NCBI RefSeq assembly: GCF_002102265.1
Contig: NZ_LQPG01000010.1
Span: forward strand, 186,001-250,000
Direction of reading: 5' to 3'
Origin: Mycolicibacter longobardus
Lineage (GTDB): Bacteria; Actinomycetota; Actinomycetes; Mycobacteriales; Mycobacteriaceae
Length of the DNA stretch: 64,000 nt
Below the pieces are notes generated by a model that was not told where the DNA came from, searched no databases, and saw only the letters and a list, made by a program, of their open reading frames with translations. The translations under genes were made by a program, and so were the position numbers. This document shows positions 36,180 to 46,124 of this stretch, in pieces. Positions within the stretch are counted from its first letter, which is position 1. Every line of letters begins with the position of its first letter.

Positions 36180-38915
36180 ATGGGCTCGGAAAGCGACGGA
36201 CGGCATCGGAGGCTACGAGTATCGGCGTTGGCGGCGGTGGCAAACCCGTCGTATTCCCGAGTGGACACCTGGAATCTGCTCGACGACGCCTGTCGGGAGT
36301 TGGCCGCGGTCGACCGCGCCGGCCTGGACACCGCCCACCACGTGGCGCAGGCGCGGCGCCTGATGCACCGCCTCGGGGCCTTTGAGCGGTACTGGCTGTT
36401 TCCCGGTGCGACGCGGCTGGCGGCGTTCCGCAATTACCTCGAGGCGATGGCGACGGTGTCGCTCAGCGAGCAGGTCTCGCTGGTGGTGCGGCTGCTGTCG
36501 GACTACGGGGACCGCGCGGCGCTGTTCGACATCGGCTCGCCGCTGTCCGATCAGGAACTGGTGGCTCAGGCCCGCCAGCAGCAGTTCTATACCGTGCTGC
36601 TGGCCGACGACTCGCCGCCGGAGGCGCCCGAGAGCCTGGCGGAAAGCCTTCGTGCGCTGCGCAAGCCCGATGACGAGGTACAGATCGAACTGCTGGTGGT
36701 GTCCAGCGTCGAGGACGCCATCACCGCGGTCGCGCTCAACGGCGAGATCCAAGCCGCGATCGTGCGGCACGACCTGCCGCTGCGTTCGCGTGACCGGGTA
36801 CCGCTGATGACCACGTTGCTGGGCACCAACGACGACGCCGGAGTCGTCGATTCCAGTCGTGACGCCATCGAGTGCGGTGAGTGGATGCGCCTGCTGCGCC
36901 CGCACATCGACATGTACCTGCTCACCGACGAGTCGATCGCCGCCGACGCCGACGTGGAGCCGGATGTCTACGACCGGACCTTCTACCGGCTCAACGACGT
37001 CACCGACCTGCACAGCACCGTGCTGGCCGGTATCCGGAAGCGCTACGCCACACCGTATTTCGATGCGTTGCGCGCTTATGCGGCCGAGCCGGTCGGTCAG
37101 TTCCACGCGCTTCCGGTGGCCCGCGGCGCCAGCATCTTCAACTCACGCTCGCTGCAGGACATGGGGGAGTTCTACGGCCGCAACATCTTCATGGCCGAGA
37201 CGTCGTCGACGTCCGGCGGCCTGGATTCGCTGCTCGACCCGCACGGCACCATCCGGATCGCGATGGACAAGGCCGCAAAGACCTGGAACGCCGACAACAC
37301 CTACTTCGTGACCAACGGGACCTCGACGGCCAACAAGATCGTCGGGCAGGCACTGACCCGGCCGGGCGACATCGTGCTGATCGACCGGAACTGCCACAAG
37401 TCCCACCACTACAGCCTGGTGCTGGCCGGCGCGTACCCGATGTATCTGGACGCCTACCCGCTGGCGCCGTTCGCGATCTACGGTGCGGTGGCGCTGCAGA
37501 CCATCAAACGCGCGCTGCTGGACCTGGAGGCCGCCGGGCAGCTGCACCGGGTACGGATGATTTCGCTGACCAACTGCACGTTCGACGGCGTGGTCTACAA
37601 CCCGCAGCGGGTGATGGAGGAGGTCCTGGCTATCAAGCCGGACATCTGCTTCCTGTGGGACGAAGCCTGGTATGCCTTCGCGACCGCGGTGCCGTGGGCC
37701 CGGCAGCGCACCGCGATGGTCGCCGCCGAACGCCTGGAGAACATGCTCGCCTCACCGGTCTACGCCGAGGAGTACCAGGCTTGGCGCGCCTCCATGGAGG
37801 GCGTCGACCGCTCCCAGTGGAGCGAGCACCGGCTGTTGCCCGACCCCTCGGCGCGGGTGCGCGTCTACGCGACCCACTCCACGCACAAGTCGCTGTCGGC
37901 GCTGCGCCAGGCCTCGATGATCCACGTCCGGGACCAGGACTTCAACGCGCTGGTTCGAGACGCGTTCACCGAGGCGTTTCTGACCCACACCTCCACCTCG
38001 CCGAACCAGCAGCTGCTGGCGTCGTTGGACCTGGCTCGCCGGCAGGTGGACATCGAAGGCTTCCACATGGTGCGGCGGGTCTACGACATGGCACTGGTGT
38101 TTCGCCACCGGGTCCGCAAGGACCGGGTGATCAGCAAGTGGTTCCGCATCCTCGACGAAGACGACCTGGTGCCCGATCGGTTCCGGGCGTCGGCGGTCAG
38201 CTCCTACCGCCAGGTTCGCCAGGGTGCCCTGGCGGAGTGGAACGAGGCCTGGCGGTCCGACGAGTTCGTGCTCGACCCGACCCGAGTCACCCTGTACGTC
38301 GGCAAGACCGGGATGAACGGCTACGACTTCCGCGAGAAGATCCTGATGGACCGCTTCGGGATCCAGATCAACAAGACCTCGATCAACTCGGTGCTGCTGA
38401 TCTTCACCATCGGGGTCACCTGGTCCAGCGTGCACTACCTGCTCGACGCGCTGCGCCGGGTCTCGGGCGAACTGGACCGCGCCTGGAACGCCGCCAGCAG
38501 CGAGGACCGCGCCCTGCAGGAACGCAAGATGGTCGAGATCACCGCGGATCTGCCGCCGCTGCCGGACTTCAGTGAGTTCGCGCCGGCGTTTCGTCCAGGC
38601 GGTGCAAGCACATTCGGCGACATGCGGTCGGCCTTCTACGGCGGCTACGAGGAGTCCGACCGCGAATATGTGCTGATCGGGGACGCCGGCCGCCGCGTGG
38701 CAGACGGCAAGACTCTGGTGTCGACCACCTTTGTGGTGCCGTATCCGCCGGGCTTCCCGGTGCTGGTTCCCGGTCAGGTGGTCTCCAAGGAGATCCTGTA
38801 CTTCCTGGCAGACCTCGACGTCAAGGAGATCCACGGCTACAACCCGGACCTGGGTCTGGCGGTGTTCACGCAGGATGCCCTGGCCCGCTATTCGCGGACT
38901 GCGAACGTGGACTGA
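36180..38915 (+). CDS. Orn/Lys/Arg decarboxylase family protein
   Basis: 911 aa from ATG 36180, chosen because conservation with the M. tuberculosis protein Rv2531c begins at RRLRVSALAAVANPSYSRVD; the frame is open to 36081. The N-terminal ~270 residues are a wing-like domain (LLADDSPPEAPESLAESLRA). The PLP fold-type I part has NADNTYFVTNGTSTANKIVG, LWDEAWYAF with the PLP Asp, and the Schiff-base Lys in YATHSTHKSLSALRQ. It would decarboxylate a basic amino acid; the exact substrate is not readable. Confidence 0.9.
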   Translation: MGSESDGRHRRLRVSALAAVANPSYSRVDTWNLLDDACRELAAVDRAGLDTAHHVAQARRLMHRLGAFERYWLFPGATRLAAFRNYLEAMATVSLSEQVSLVVRLLSDYGDRAALFDIGSPLSDQELVAQARQQQFYTVLLADDSPPEAPESLAESLRALRKPDDEVQIELLVVSSVEDAITAVALNGEIQAAIVRHDLPLRSRDRVPLMTTLLGTNDDAGVVDSSRDAIECGEWMRLLRPHIDMYLLTDESIAADADVEPDVYDRTFYRLNDVTDLHSTVLAGIRKRYATPYFDALRAYAAEPVGQFHALPVARGASIFNSRSLQDMGEFYGRNIFMAETSSTSGGLDSLLDPHGTIRIAMDKAAKTWNADNTYFVTNGTSTANKIVGQALTRPGDIVLIDRNCHKSHHYSLVLAGAYPMYLDAYPLAPFAIYGAVALQTIKRALLDLEAAGQLHRVRMISLTNCTFDGVVYNPQRVMEEVLAIKPDICFLWDEAWYAFATAVPWARQRTAMVAAERLENMLASPVYAEEYQAWRASMEGVDRSQWSEHRLLPDPSARVRVYATHSTHKSLSALRQASMIHVRDQDFNALVRDAFTEAFLTHTSTSPNQQLLASLDLARRQVDIEGFHMVRRVYDMALVFRHRVRKDRVISKWFRILDEDDLVPDRFRASAVSSYRQVRQGALAEWNEAWRSDEFVLDPTRVTLYVGKTGMNGYDFREKILMDRFGIQINKTSINSVLLIFTIGVTWSSVHYLLDALRRVSGELDRAWNAASSEDRALQERKMVEITADLPPLPDFSEFAPAFRPGGASTFGDMRSAFYGGYEESDREYVLIGDAGRRVADGKTLVSTTFVVPYPPGFPVLVPGQVVSKEILYFLADLDVKEIHGYNPDLGLAVFTQDALARYSRTANVD

Positions 38916-38930
38916 TTTGCCTCTCACCCG

Positions 38931-38989
38931 CCGAATGTCGGGTCAACGCACGCTTCCGGGGTCGACGCGTGACACAACCTGACATTCGG
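38931..38989. terminator. Intergenic imperfect palindrome after the decarboxylase gene
   Basis: Arms CCGAATGTCGGGT (38931-38943) and ACCTGACATTCGG (38977-38989), 13 bp with one mismatch, with further pairing inside. Same style as the palindromes at 4479 and 47271: a mycobacterial intergenic element and possible terminator. It ends ~20 bp before the TetR gene. Confidence 0.45.
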
Positions 38990-39008
38990 GTCAGTACGCT
39001 GACTCGCC

Positions 39009-39587
39009 ATGGCCAAGTCGGAATCCGCTGGCGGGTCGGGAGGCGGTTCCCGCCTGTCCGTGCAGGACTGGGTGCAGGCCGGCTTCCGGATTCTCGCCGA
39101 GTCCGGGGTGAAAGCGCTGACCATCGACCGCCTCTGCCGGCGGCTCGGGGTCACCAAAGGCAGCTTCTACTGGCATTTCACCGACATGAAGGCCTACCGG
39201 CAGGCCCTGACCGATACCTGGGCTGCTGCGCGCGATGAGGACCGCGGCGACTTCGACGCGCTGGCCACGTTGCCGCCCCGTGAGCGGTTGTCGCGCATGA
39301 TGAATTCGTTGGTGGGGCCCGCGCATTGGATGCTCGAACGTGCGATGCGCGAGTGGGCGCGTTCGGAGGACAGCGTCGCGGCGGCGGTGCGCAGTTCGGA
39401 CCGGCGGGTGCTCACCGCCGTCCGGCAGGCCTTTCTCGATGACGGATTCGGTCCCGATGAGGCGGACATGCGGGCCAATGCCACGTTCGCCGCCGGGATC
39501 GGAATCCTGCATCTGGCCGGTTCGCGGCCGAGTCCACGCGCGGTGGGCTGGCGGGAACCGTTCTTGGACGTGATGTTGCGCCACTGA
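39009..39587 (+). CDS. TetR-family transcriptional regulator
   Basis: 192 aa. N-terminal TetR HTH: WVQAGFRILAESGVKALTID, RLCRRLGVTKGSFYWHFTDM. The ligand domain is ordinary (LERAMREWARSEDSVAAAVR). A perfect palindrome (39590-39607) starts 3 bp after its stop, ahead of the co-directional oxygenase gene, which it most likely represses. The ligand is unknown. Confidence 0.9.
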   Translation: MAKSESAGGSGGGSRLSVQDWVQAGFRILAESGVKALTIDRLCRRLGVTKGSFYWHFTDMKAYRQALTDTWAAARDEDRGDFDALATLPPRERLSRMMNSLVGPAHWMLERAMREWARSEDSVAAAVRSSDRRVLTAVRQAFLDDGFGPDEADMRANATFAAGIGILHLAGSRPSPRAVGWREPFLDVMLRH

Positions 39588-39589
39588 CT

Positions 39590-39607
39590 CCATACCAAAA
39601 GGTATGG
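39590..39607. promoter_or_regulatory. TetR-type operator CCATACC-aaaa-GGTATGG
   Basis: Perfect 7-bp arms around AAAA, 14 bp before the ATG of the oxygenase gene. A site here would block initiation of the oxygenase-reductase pair. Assigned to the adjacent TetR by position. Confidence 0.65.
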
Positions 39608-39620
39608 TACGGTCCGGTGC

Positions 39621-40781
39621 ATGACGACCGCTGCAGACTTCTGCGTGACCGAGGAGTTCATCTCGCGCCTGGGCGAACGTGCCGCGGAAGCCGAAGAACT
39701 GCGCCGGCTTCCGCCCGCCACCATCAGCGACTACCGCGAGTCCGGGCTGGCCGGCCTGCTGCTGCCCGCGCGCTACGGCGGTCAGCAGGCCGACTTCCCG
39801 CAGATCCTGGATCCGGTTCGCCGGATGGCGCACGGCTGCGCGTCGAGCGCCTGGACGCTGGCGTTCTACACGCTGCACAACTGGATGCTGGCGCTCTTCG
39901 GTGAGCAGGCCCAGGACGAGGTGTTCGCCGACGGGCCGGTGCTGTGCCCCGCGCCGCTGGCCCCGACCGGCCGCGGCGTGCCCGACGGCGACGGGATTCG
40001 CCTCAGTGGGCGCTGGTCGTGGGCCACCGGGGTGATGGACGCCGACTGGATCATGGTCGGCGCCATCTGCGGGCCCGATGAGGCTCCCTACCCGGCGTTG
40101 GTGCTGCTGCCGGCGACCGACATCGCCGTCGAGGATGTCTGGCACACCGCCGGGATGCGGGCGACCGGGTCCAATGACGTGGTGATCGAGGATGTCTGGG
40201 TGCCGGCGCACCGACTGGTCAAGGTCATCGACATCTACTCGGGAACAGCGCCCGGCGCCGCGCTGCACGATGCGTCGGCGTACCGGTGGCCGATGGTTCC
40301 GGCGCTGGCGCTGGTCGCCGCGATGCCCGCTCTCGGCGCGGCCGAACAGGTGGCCGACCTGTTCGCCCAGCGGCTGAGCGAGCGGGTCATGGCGTATTCC
40401 GGTGCGGCGCAGAAGAACCAGCCTGCCGCCCAGATCCGCCTCGGCGACGCTCGGGTCCGGCTGCGCGCCCTGCACGGGTTGCTCGGCGACACGGTCGGCC
40501 GGATTCAGGACGCGGTGGTTGCGCGTGAACGCATCAGCCGGGCGGTTCGCGCCGACGCCCGAGCGGCGGCGGCGCATATCGTGCACGAATCACGCTCGGT
40601 GATCGCCGATCTGCTCGAAGCATCCGGCGCCAGCGTGCATTTTCTGTCCAACCCGATGCAGCGCGCCAGGCGCGACGTCGACATCATCTGTGGGCATGTC
40701 GTTTTCGACTACGACACCGCACGTGAGCTGGCCGGGGCACTCGAAGTCGGCGTCAAGATCTCGCCGATCTCGATGATCTAA
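39621..40781 (+). CDS. Acyl-CoA dehydrogenase-fold flavin-dependent oxygenase (HsaA/DszC-like)
   Basis: 386 aa. GLAGLLLPARYGGQQADFPQ, GCASSAWTLAFYTLHNWML, LSGRWSWATGVMDADWIMVG and TGSNDVVIEDVWVPAHRLV are typical of the group D two-component flavin hydroxylases that share the acyl-CoA dehydrogenase fold. It needs reduced flavin from a partner; the flavodoxin-fold protein directly downstream (1-bp overlap) could supply it. Substrate unknown, probably aromatic. Confidence 0.85.
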   Translation: MTTAADFCVTEEFISRLGERAAEAEELRRLPPATISDYRESGLAGLLLPARYGGQQADFPQILDPVRRMAHGCASSAWTLAFYTLHNWMLALFGEQAQDEVFADGPVLCPAPLAPTGRGVPDGDGIRLSGRWSWATGVMDADWIMVGAICGPDEAPYPALVLLPATDIAVEDVWHTAGMRATGSNDVVIEDVWVPAHRLVKVIDIYSGTAPGAALHDASAYRWPMVPALALVAAMPALGAAEQVADLFAQRLSERVMAYSGAAQKNQPAAQIRLGDARVRLRALHGLLGDTVGRIQDAVVARERISRAVRADARAAAAHIVHESRSVIADLLEASGASVHFLSNPMQRARRDVDIICGHVVFDYDTARELAGALEVGVKISPISMI

Positions 40782-41413
40782 TGGCCGCCATGAGAACCCT
40801 GTGGGTCGAGGCGAGTCCGAAGCAAGAGCATTCGCTGTCCTCAGCGCTGGCCGAGGCGTTCCTGCACGCTGCGCCCGCCGACGTCGTCGGCGAGGTGGAA
40901 CGGTTCTCGGTGTGGACCGATGAGATGGTCACCTTCGGGCGCGATGCCGCCTTCGCCAAGTTCGCACCGCTCTACGGCGAGCGACGAACACCTGAGCAGA
41001 AGCAGATCTGGTCGAAGGTGCTGGCCGAAATCGAACGGGTCCGCTCCTTCGACCGCCTCGTGGTCTCGTCGCCGATGTGGAATTGGCATGTGCCGCATGC
41101 TTTGAAGGCGTGGATCGACGTCATTGTGCAACCGATGGCCAGCTTCACGGTCAACGAACGCGGTGAACACGTGGGCACGTTGGGCGACGGCAAGCCGGTA
41201 CAGCTCATCTTGACCCGCTCCAGCGTCTACGACGGCAGCCGGCACGACCTGCAGGACTTTCAGCGGCCCTACCTGGAGTACGTGTTCACCATGCTGGGCT
41301 ACACGGTCGAGACCCTGGTGTTCGAGCCGACGACTCGATGGACCTCCGAGGAGCGCGAGCAGATGCGCGAGGCCGCCCTGGAGAGGGCGCGCGCTGCGGG
41401 GAAGATGCTCTAA
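40781..41413 (+). CDS. Flavodoxin-fold FMN-dependent NAD(P)H reductase (AzoR-like)
   Basis: 210 aa. LWVEASPKQEHSLSSALAEA binds FMN phosphate; VVSSPMWNWHVPHALKAWID is the PxxN-type flavin loop of FMN-dependent NADH:quinone/azo reductases; LEYVFTMLGYTVETLVFEP ends the domain. ATG overlaps the upstream stop by one base. Likely the flavin-reducing or quinone-reducing partner of the oxygenase. Confidence 0.85.
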   Translation: MAAMRTLWVEASPKQEHSLSSALAEAFLHAAPADVVGEVERFSVWTDEMVTFGRDAAFAKFAPLYGERRTPEQKQIWSKVLAEIERVRSFDRLVVSSPMWNWHVPHALKAWIDVIVQPMASFTVNERGEHVGTLGDGKPVQLILTRSSVYDGSRHDLQDFQRPYLEYVFTMLGYTVETLVFEPTTRWTSEEREQMREAALERARAAGKML

Positions 41414-41435
41414 AACGTGCCGAGTGTGCCTGCGA

Positions 41436-41450
41436 GTGAGCCGGGCTCAC
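41436..41450. terminator. Short hairpin between convergent genes
   Basis: GTGAGCC-g-GGCTCAC, perfect 7-bp arms, overlapping the stop of the serine hydrolase and 22 bp after the reductase stop. Could serve both convergent genes; no U-tract. Confidence 0.4.
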
Positions 41451-42649
41451 AGCCCCAGCGCGGCGTAGGTCCGGCGCAAGAACTTCGGCTGCGCGACCCG
41501 CAGTTTGGCAACCGAGGTGTTGCCAGCGACGGCCGCGGCCGCGTCGGTGGACAGCGTCGGTGAGTTCTGGACCAGGTACAGCAGGATCAGATCCGCGGAC
41601 GGATCGGCCTGCCACCAGGTGCCGTAGGCGCCCGGCCAGCTGAACGTGCCGGCACCTCCCGGACCGAACAGGGGCTGCGACTTGCCCGGATCGGTCACCA
41701 CCGACAGGTTGAGCCCGAATCCGCGGCCGACCCACAACGGCGCCCCCAGGAACGGGTGCCGCTTCTGGCTATCGGTGAGTCGGTCGGTGCGCATCGCCTG
41801 CGCCGCCTGGGTCGAGAGCACCCGGGTCCCGTCGACCATGCCGTCCGCCAGCAACATTCGTGCGAACGCCAGGTAATCGTCGGCGGTGGACATCAGCCCG
41901 CCGCCGGCGTTGGGAAACGCCGGCATGGCGATCGGCACCGGGCCCATCGCATCGTCGCGCAGGGTGTCTCCGTCGACGCGGTACATGGTGGCGCTGCGCC
42001 CGCGTGCCGCGGGGGAGACGCAGAAGCCGGTGTCGGACATCCCGAGCGGCCCCAGGATCCGTTCGTCGAGCACCTGCGGCAGCGGCTTGCCCTCGATCCG
42101 TGACAGCACCACGCCCAGCACATCGATGCCGTGCCCGTAGGTCACCCGCTCACCGGGCTGATCCACCAGCGGCAGCGCGGCCAGCGCCGTCAGCCAGGCC
42201 TCGGGCCCCCGCCCGAACGGCAGCCGCTGATACTCCCGCGCGATCGGGCCGGGCACCGAGAAGCCGTAGCCGATGCCGCAGCGGTGCGTCATCAGGTCGT
42301 CGATGGTGAGAGCGCGCCGGACCGGGGTGGTCGCCTCAAGCGGCCCGGCCGGGTCGATCAGCACCCTCGGCGAGGCCAACTCCGGCAGCCAGTGGGCGAT
42401 GGGGTCGTTGAGGCGCAGCCGGCCTTCGTCGACCAGGGTCATCGCGGCGGCGACGGTGATCGGCTTGGTCATCGAGGCGATCCGGAACACTGTGTCGCGG
42501 GTCATCGGCAGCCCCGCCCCGACATCGCGATAGCCGATCTCATTGACCTGCAGCACCTGGCCGCGCTGCCAGACGAGCGTCACGGCGCCGGCGAGCACGC
42601 CGGTGTCGCAGGCCTCGCGGATGGGCGCCTGGTTGGGGTCGAGATTCAC
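41447..42649 (-). CDS. Serine hydrolase, class C beta-lactamase-like
   Basis: 400 aa. SxxK motif in FRIASMTKPITVAAAM (nucleophile Ser), the second motif region ERVTYGHGIDVLGVVLSRIE with a Tyr, and GPGGAGTFSWPGAYGT near the C-terminus in place of KTG. No signal peptide. Resembles LipD/LpqK-type esterase/penicillin-binding-like enzymes of mycobacteria; acts as an esterase or peptidase on an unknown substrate. Convergent with the reductase and divergent from pyrR. Confidence 0.85.
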   Translation of the reverse strand: MNLDPNQAPIREACDTGVLAGAVTLVWQRGQVLQVNEIGYRDVGAGLPMTRDTVFRIASMTKPITVAAAMTLVDEGRLRLNDPIAHWLPELASPRVLIDPAGPLEATTPVRRALTIDDLMTHRCGIGYGFSVPGPIAREYQRLPFGRGPEAWLTALAALPLVDQPGERVTYGHGIDVLGVVLSRIEGKPLPQVLDERILGPLGMSDTGFCVSPAARGRSATMYRVDGDTLRDDAMGPVPIAMPAFPNAGGGLMSTADDYLAFARMLLADGMVDGTRVLSTQAAQAMRTDRLTDSQKRHPFLGAPLWVGRGFGLNLSVVTDPGKSQPLFGPGGAGTFSWPGAYGTWWQADPSADLILLYLVQNSPTLSTDAAAAVAGNTSVAKLRVAQPKFLRRTYAALGL

Positions 42650-42733
42650 CGGCTCAGGTTAGCGGCGATCGCAAGCGCGCGGAGCCGGGCGTCGCGGGTC
42701 GGCGCCATGGCGCAGCCCGAGCCGCACGGATGC

Positions 42734-42739
42734 TATTCT
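42734..42739 (+). promoter_or_regulatory. Possible -10 box of the pyrimidine operon
   Basis: TATTCT about 35 bp ahead of the PyrR-type leader. No good -35 is seen at the right distance. Confidence 0.35.
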
Positions 42740-42765
42740 TCCCGGCAGTTCGACATCCTTTAACG

Positions 42766-42794
42766 ATCCGTCCCGCGAGGCGGAGAAGGAGGTC
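42766..42794 (+). promoter_or_regulatory. PyrR-binding RNA leader overlapping the ribosome site
   Basis: ATCCGTCCCGCGAGGCGGAG fits the PyrR RNA-binding loop (consensus about ARUCCNGNGAGGYU) and runs straight into AAGGAGG (42785-42791). In mycobacteria PyrR with UMP/UTP is known to repress translation at such a site. The ATG at 42807 is 15 bp from the AAGGAGG, so the leader structure may itself place the ribosome. Confidence 0.7.
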
Positions 42795-42806
42795 CTGCGG
42801 TTTCGC

Positions 42807-43376
42807 ATGGGCGCTGCCGGTAATTCCAGCACCGACCGGGAATTGATGTCCTCGGCGGATGTGGGTCGCACTGTTTCTCGTATCGCACATCAGATCATCG
42901 AGAAGACCGCCTTAGACGATCCCGATTCGGGCGCCCCGCGGGTAGTGCTGTTGGGCATCCCGACCCGCGGCGTCACCCTGGCCCAGCGGCTGGCCGGCAA
43001 GATCAGCGAATTCTGCGGTGTGGACATCGCGCACGGCGCGTTGGACATCACCCTGTACCGCGACGACCTGATGCGCCAGCCACCGCGGGCCCTGGAACCC
43101 ACCTCGATCCCCGAGGGCGGCATCGACGATGCGTGCGTGATCCTGGTCGACGACGTGCTCTTCGCCGGCCGGTCGGTGCGCGCCGCCCTGGATGCCCTGC
43201 GCGACGTCGGACGGCCCCGGATCGTGCAGTTGGCGGTCCTGGTGGACCGCGGCCACCGCGAACTTCCGGTGCGCGCCGACTACGTCGGCAAGAACGTGCC
43301 GACCGCTCGCGGCGAAAGCGTGCACGTCCTGCTGGCCGAACACGATGGCCGCGACGCGGTGGTGATCACCCGATGA
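42807..43376 (+). CDS. pyrR: PyrR bifunctional pyrimidine regulator / uracil phosphoribosyltransferase
   Basis: 189 aa. [35 protein letters not shown], and the PRPP-binding [20 protein letters not shown] typical of PRTases. Binds the pyr leader RNA when pyrimidine nucleotides are plentiful. Start placed at ATG 42807 (MGAAGN), as in M. tuberculosis. It overlaps pyrB by 4 bp and leads pyrR-B-C-(membrane protein)-carA-carB-pyrF. Confidence 0.96.
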   Translation: MGAAGNSSTDRELMSSADVGRTVSRIAHQIIEKTALDDPDSGAPRVVLLGIPTRGVTLAQRLAGKISEFCGVDIAHGALDITLYRDDLMRQPPRALEPTSIPEGGIDDACVILVDDVLFAGRSVRAALDALRDVGRPRIVQLAVLVDRGHRELPVRADYVGKNVPTARGESVHVLLAEHDGRDAVVITR

Positions 43377-44323
43377 GCACCAGGCACCTGCTGGCGGCCG
43401 GGGACCTGAACCTCGATCAGGCCACCGCGATCCTCGACGACGCCGACCGCTTCGCCCAGGCCCTGCTGGGCCGTGAGGTCAAGAAGCTGCCCACCCTGCG
43501 CGGGCGCACCGTGATCACGATGTTCTACGAGAACTCCACCCGCACCCGGGTCTCCTTCGAGGTGGCCGGCAAGTGGATGAGCGCCGACGTGGTCAACGTG
43601 TCCGCGTCGGGGTCCTCGGTGAACAAGGGCGAGTCGCTGCGCGACACCGCGCTGACCCTGCGGGCCGCCGGCGCCGACGCGCTGATCATCCGGCATCCGT
43701 CCTCGGGCGCGGCCCACCTGCTCGCCGAGTGGACCGCAGGTGCGCAGGGCGGCCCGGTGGTGATCAACGCCGGCGACGGTACCCACGAGCACCCCACCCA
43801 GGCGTTGCTGGACGCGCTCACGCTGCGGCAGCGACTCGGCGGCATCGAAGGCCGCCGTGTCGTCATAGTCGGCGACATCGTGCACAGCCGGGTGGCCCGC
43901 TCCAATGTGAGTCTGCTGGCGACGCTGGGCGCCGAGGTGGTCCTGGTGGCGCCGCCGACCCTGCTGCCGGTCGGGGTCTCCGAATGGCCGGTGACGGTCT
44001 CGCATGACTTCGACGCCGAGCTGCCTGCCGCCGACGCGGTGCTGATGCTGCGGGTGCAGGCCGAACGGATGACCGGCGGGTTCTTCCCGTCCACGCGGGA
44101 GTACTCGGTGCGTTACGGGTTGTCGGAGAAGCGCCGGGCGATGCTCGCCGAGCATGCGGTGGTGCTGCACCCCGGCCCGATGCTGCGCGGTATGGAGATC
44201 TCCTCGTCGGTGGCGGACTCATCGCAATCCGCGGTGCTGCAACAGGTTTCCAACGGCGTGCACGTGCGGATGGCGGTGCTGTTCCATCTGCTGGTGGGGG
44301 AGACGGGAACGGTCGAAGCATGA
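43373..44323 (+). CDS. pyrB: Aspartate carbamoyltransferase catalytic subunit
   Basis: 316 aa from ATG 43373; the frame is open earlier but inside pyrR. Carbamoyl-phosphate motif [33 protein letters not shown], and the aspartate-side [17 protein letters not shown]. Forms carbamoyl-aspartate. No pyrI regulatory subunit nearby, as is usual in actinobacteria. Coupled to pyrC by a 4-bp overlap. Confidence 0.97.
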   Translation: MSTRHLLAAGDLNLDQATAILDDADRFAQALLGREVKKLPTLRGRTVITMFYENSTRTRVSFEVAGKWMSADVVNVSASGSSVNKGESLRDTALTLRAAGADALIIRHPSSGAAHLLAEWTAGAQGGPVVINAGDGTHEHPTQALLDALTLRQRLGGIEGRRVVIVGDIVHSRVARSNVSLLATLGAEVVLVAPPTLLPVGVSEWPVTVSHDFDAELPAADAVLMLRVQAERMTGGFFPSTREYSVRYGLSEKRRAMLAEHAVVLHPGPMLRGMEISSSVADSSQSAVLQQVSNGVHVRMAVLFHLLVGETGTVEA

Positions 44324-45612
44324 GCGTGCTGATCCGCGGAGTGCGGTGCTACGGCGAGGGCGACCAGGTCGACGTGCTGGTCGAAGACGGCCAGATCGCC
44401 CAGATCGGTGCGGGCCTGGCTGTTCCCGACGAGTGTGAGGTCATCGACGCGCCCGGACAGGTGCTGCTGCCCGGCTTCGTCGACCTGCACACCCATCTGC
44501 GCGAGCCGGGACGCGAATACGCCGAGGACATCGAAACCGGCTCGGCGGCAGCGGCTCTCGGCGGCTACACCGCCGTGTTCGCGATGGCCAACACCGATCC
44601 CGTCGCCGACTCGCCGGTGGTCACCGACCATGTCTGGGCGCGCGGGCAGCAGATCGGCCTGGTCGACGTGCACCCGGTCGGCGCCGTCACGGTCGGACTG
44701 GGCGGCACGCAGCTGACCGAGATGGGCATGATGGCGGCCGGTACCGCCGGTGTTCGGATGTTCTCCGACGACGGGGTGTGCGTGGCCGACCCGCTGGTCA
44801 TGCGCCGGGCGCTGGAATACGCCACCGGACTGGGGGTGTTGATCGCCCAGCACGCCGAAGAGCCTCGGCTGACCGTCGGCTCGGTCGCCCACGAGGGCCC
44901 CAACGCCGCCCGGCTGGGACTGGCCGGCTGGCCGCGCGTCGCCGAGGAGTCGATCGTCGCACGGGACGCGCTGCTGGCCCGCGACGCCGGCGCCCGCCTG
45001 CACATCTGCCACGCGTCCACCGCCGGAACGGTTGAGCTCCTCAAATGGGCTAAGGGCCAGGGCATCTCGGTGACCGCCGAAGTCACACCGCATCACCTGA
45101 TGCTCGACGACAGCCGACTCGCCGGCTACGACGGTATGAACCGGGTCAACCCGCCGCTGCGCGAGGCATCCGACGCGGCGGCGCTGCGCCAGGCGTTGGC
45201 CGACGGTGTCATCGACTGCGTGGCCACCGACCACGCCCCGCACGCCGAGCACGAGAAGACCTGCGAATTCGCCGCAGCCCGGCCCGGAATGCTCGGGCTG
45301 CAGACCGCGCTGTCGGTGGTGGTGGCCACCATGGTGCAGCCCGGGCTGCTGAGCTGGCGTGACGTGGCCCGGGTGATGAGCGAGCGGCCGGCGCAGATCG
45401 TCGGCCTGCCGGATCAGGGCCGCCCCCTGGAGGTGGGCGAACCGGCCAACCTGACCGTGGTGGACGTCGACGCCAACTGGGTGGTGACCGGCACACAGCT
45501 GGCCAGCCGCTCGGCCAACACCCCCTACGAGACGATGACCCTGCCGGCGGCGGTCACCGCGACGCTGCTGCGCGGCCGGATCACCGCCCGCGACGGGAAG
45601 AGCCCGGCATGA
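44320..45612 (+). CDS. pyrC: Dihydroorotase (class I)
   Basis: 430 aa. Zinc-binding [20 protein letters not shown], substrate/metal stretches [26 protein letters not shown], and [13 protein letters not shown]. Cyclises carbamoyl-aspartate to dihydroorotate. ATG overlaps pyrB; its stop overlaps the membrane-protein gene. Confidence 0.97.
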   Translation: MSVLIRGVRCYGEGDQVDVLVEDGQIAQIGAGLAVPDECEVIDAPGQVLLPGFVDLHTHLREPGREYAEDIETGSAAAALGGYTAVFAMANTDPVADSPVVTDHVWARGQQIGLVDVHPVGAVTVGLGGTQLTEMGMMAAGTAGVRMFSDDGVCVADPLVMRRALEYATGLGVLIAQHAEEPRLTVGSVAHEGPNAARLGLAGWPRVAEESIVARDALLARDAGARLHICHASTAGTVELLKWAKGQGISVTAEVTPHHLMLDDSRLAGYDGMNRVNPPLREASDAAALRQALADGVIDCVATDHAPHAEHEKTCEFAAARPGMLGLQTALSVVVATMVQPGLLSWRDVARVMSERPAQIVGLPDQGRPLEVGEPANLTVVDVDANWVVTGTQLASRSANTPYETMTLPAAVTATLLRGRITARDGKSPA

Positions 45613-46124
45613 ACACGCCAACGATGGTCGGGTCGCTGATCTTCGCTGTGGTGTTGGTGGTGCTGATCGGCGTGGTGATCCGGATGATGATGCGCGGCTG
45701 GCGCCGGCGCGGCCAGCTGCAGGACGCCCTGATCGGGACGCTGCCGACGGTGCCCGACACGGTGGGCCCGCCCACCGTCGACGCCACCCGCGGTCAGTAC
45801 CTCGGCTGCACGCTGGCGCCGAAGTGGAACGACCGGGTGGTGGCGGGGGACCTGGGTTATCGCACCAAGGCGGTGCTGACCCGCTACCCGGAGGGAATCA
45901 TGGTGCAGCGCAGCGGCGCTCGGCCGATCTGGATTCCGCAGGACGCGGTCATCGCGGTCCGCACCGAACGCGGAATCGCCGGCCGCGCCATCCCAACCCG
46001 GCATAACAACGGAGTGCTGGCGATCCGCTGGCGACTGCCGTCGGGCACCGAGATCGACACCGGTTTCCGTGCGGACGACCGCGCTGATCACTCCCGCTGG
46101 CTCGAGGAAGAGGAAGACGAGTAA
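45609..46124 (+). CDS. Membrane-anchored PH-like domain protein (Rv1382-type)
   Basis: 171 aa. One N-terminal membrane helix ([19 protein letters not shown]), then a cytoplasmic beta-rich domain: [58 protein letters not shown]. Always found between pyrC and carA in mycobacteria, yet with no known role in pyrimidine synthesis. Overlaps both neighbours (4 and 1 bp). Confidence 0.85.
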   Translation: MNTPTMVGSLIFAVVLVVLIGVVIRMMMRGWRRRGQLQDALIGTLPTVPDTVGPPTVDATRGQYLGCTLAPKWNDRVVAGDLGYRTKAVLTRYPEGIMVQRSGARPIWIPQDAVIAVRTERGIAGRAIPTRHNNGVLAIRWRLPSGTEIDTGFRADDRADHSRWLEEEEDE

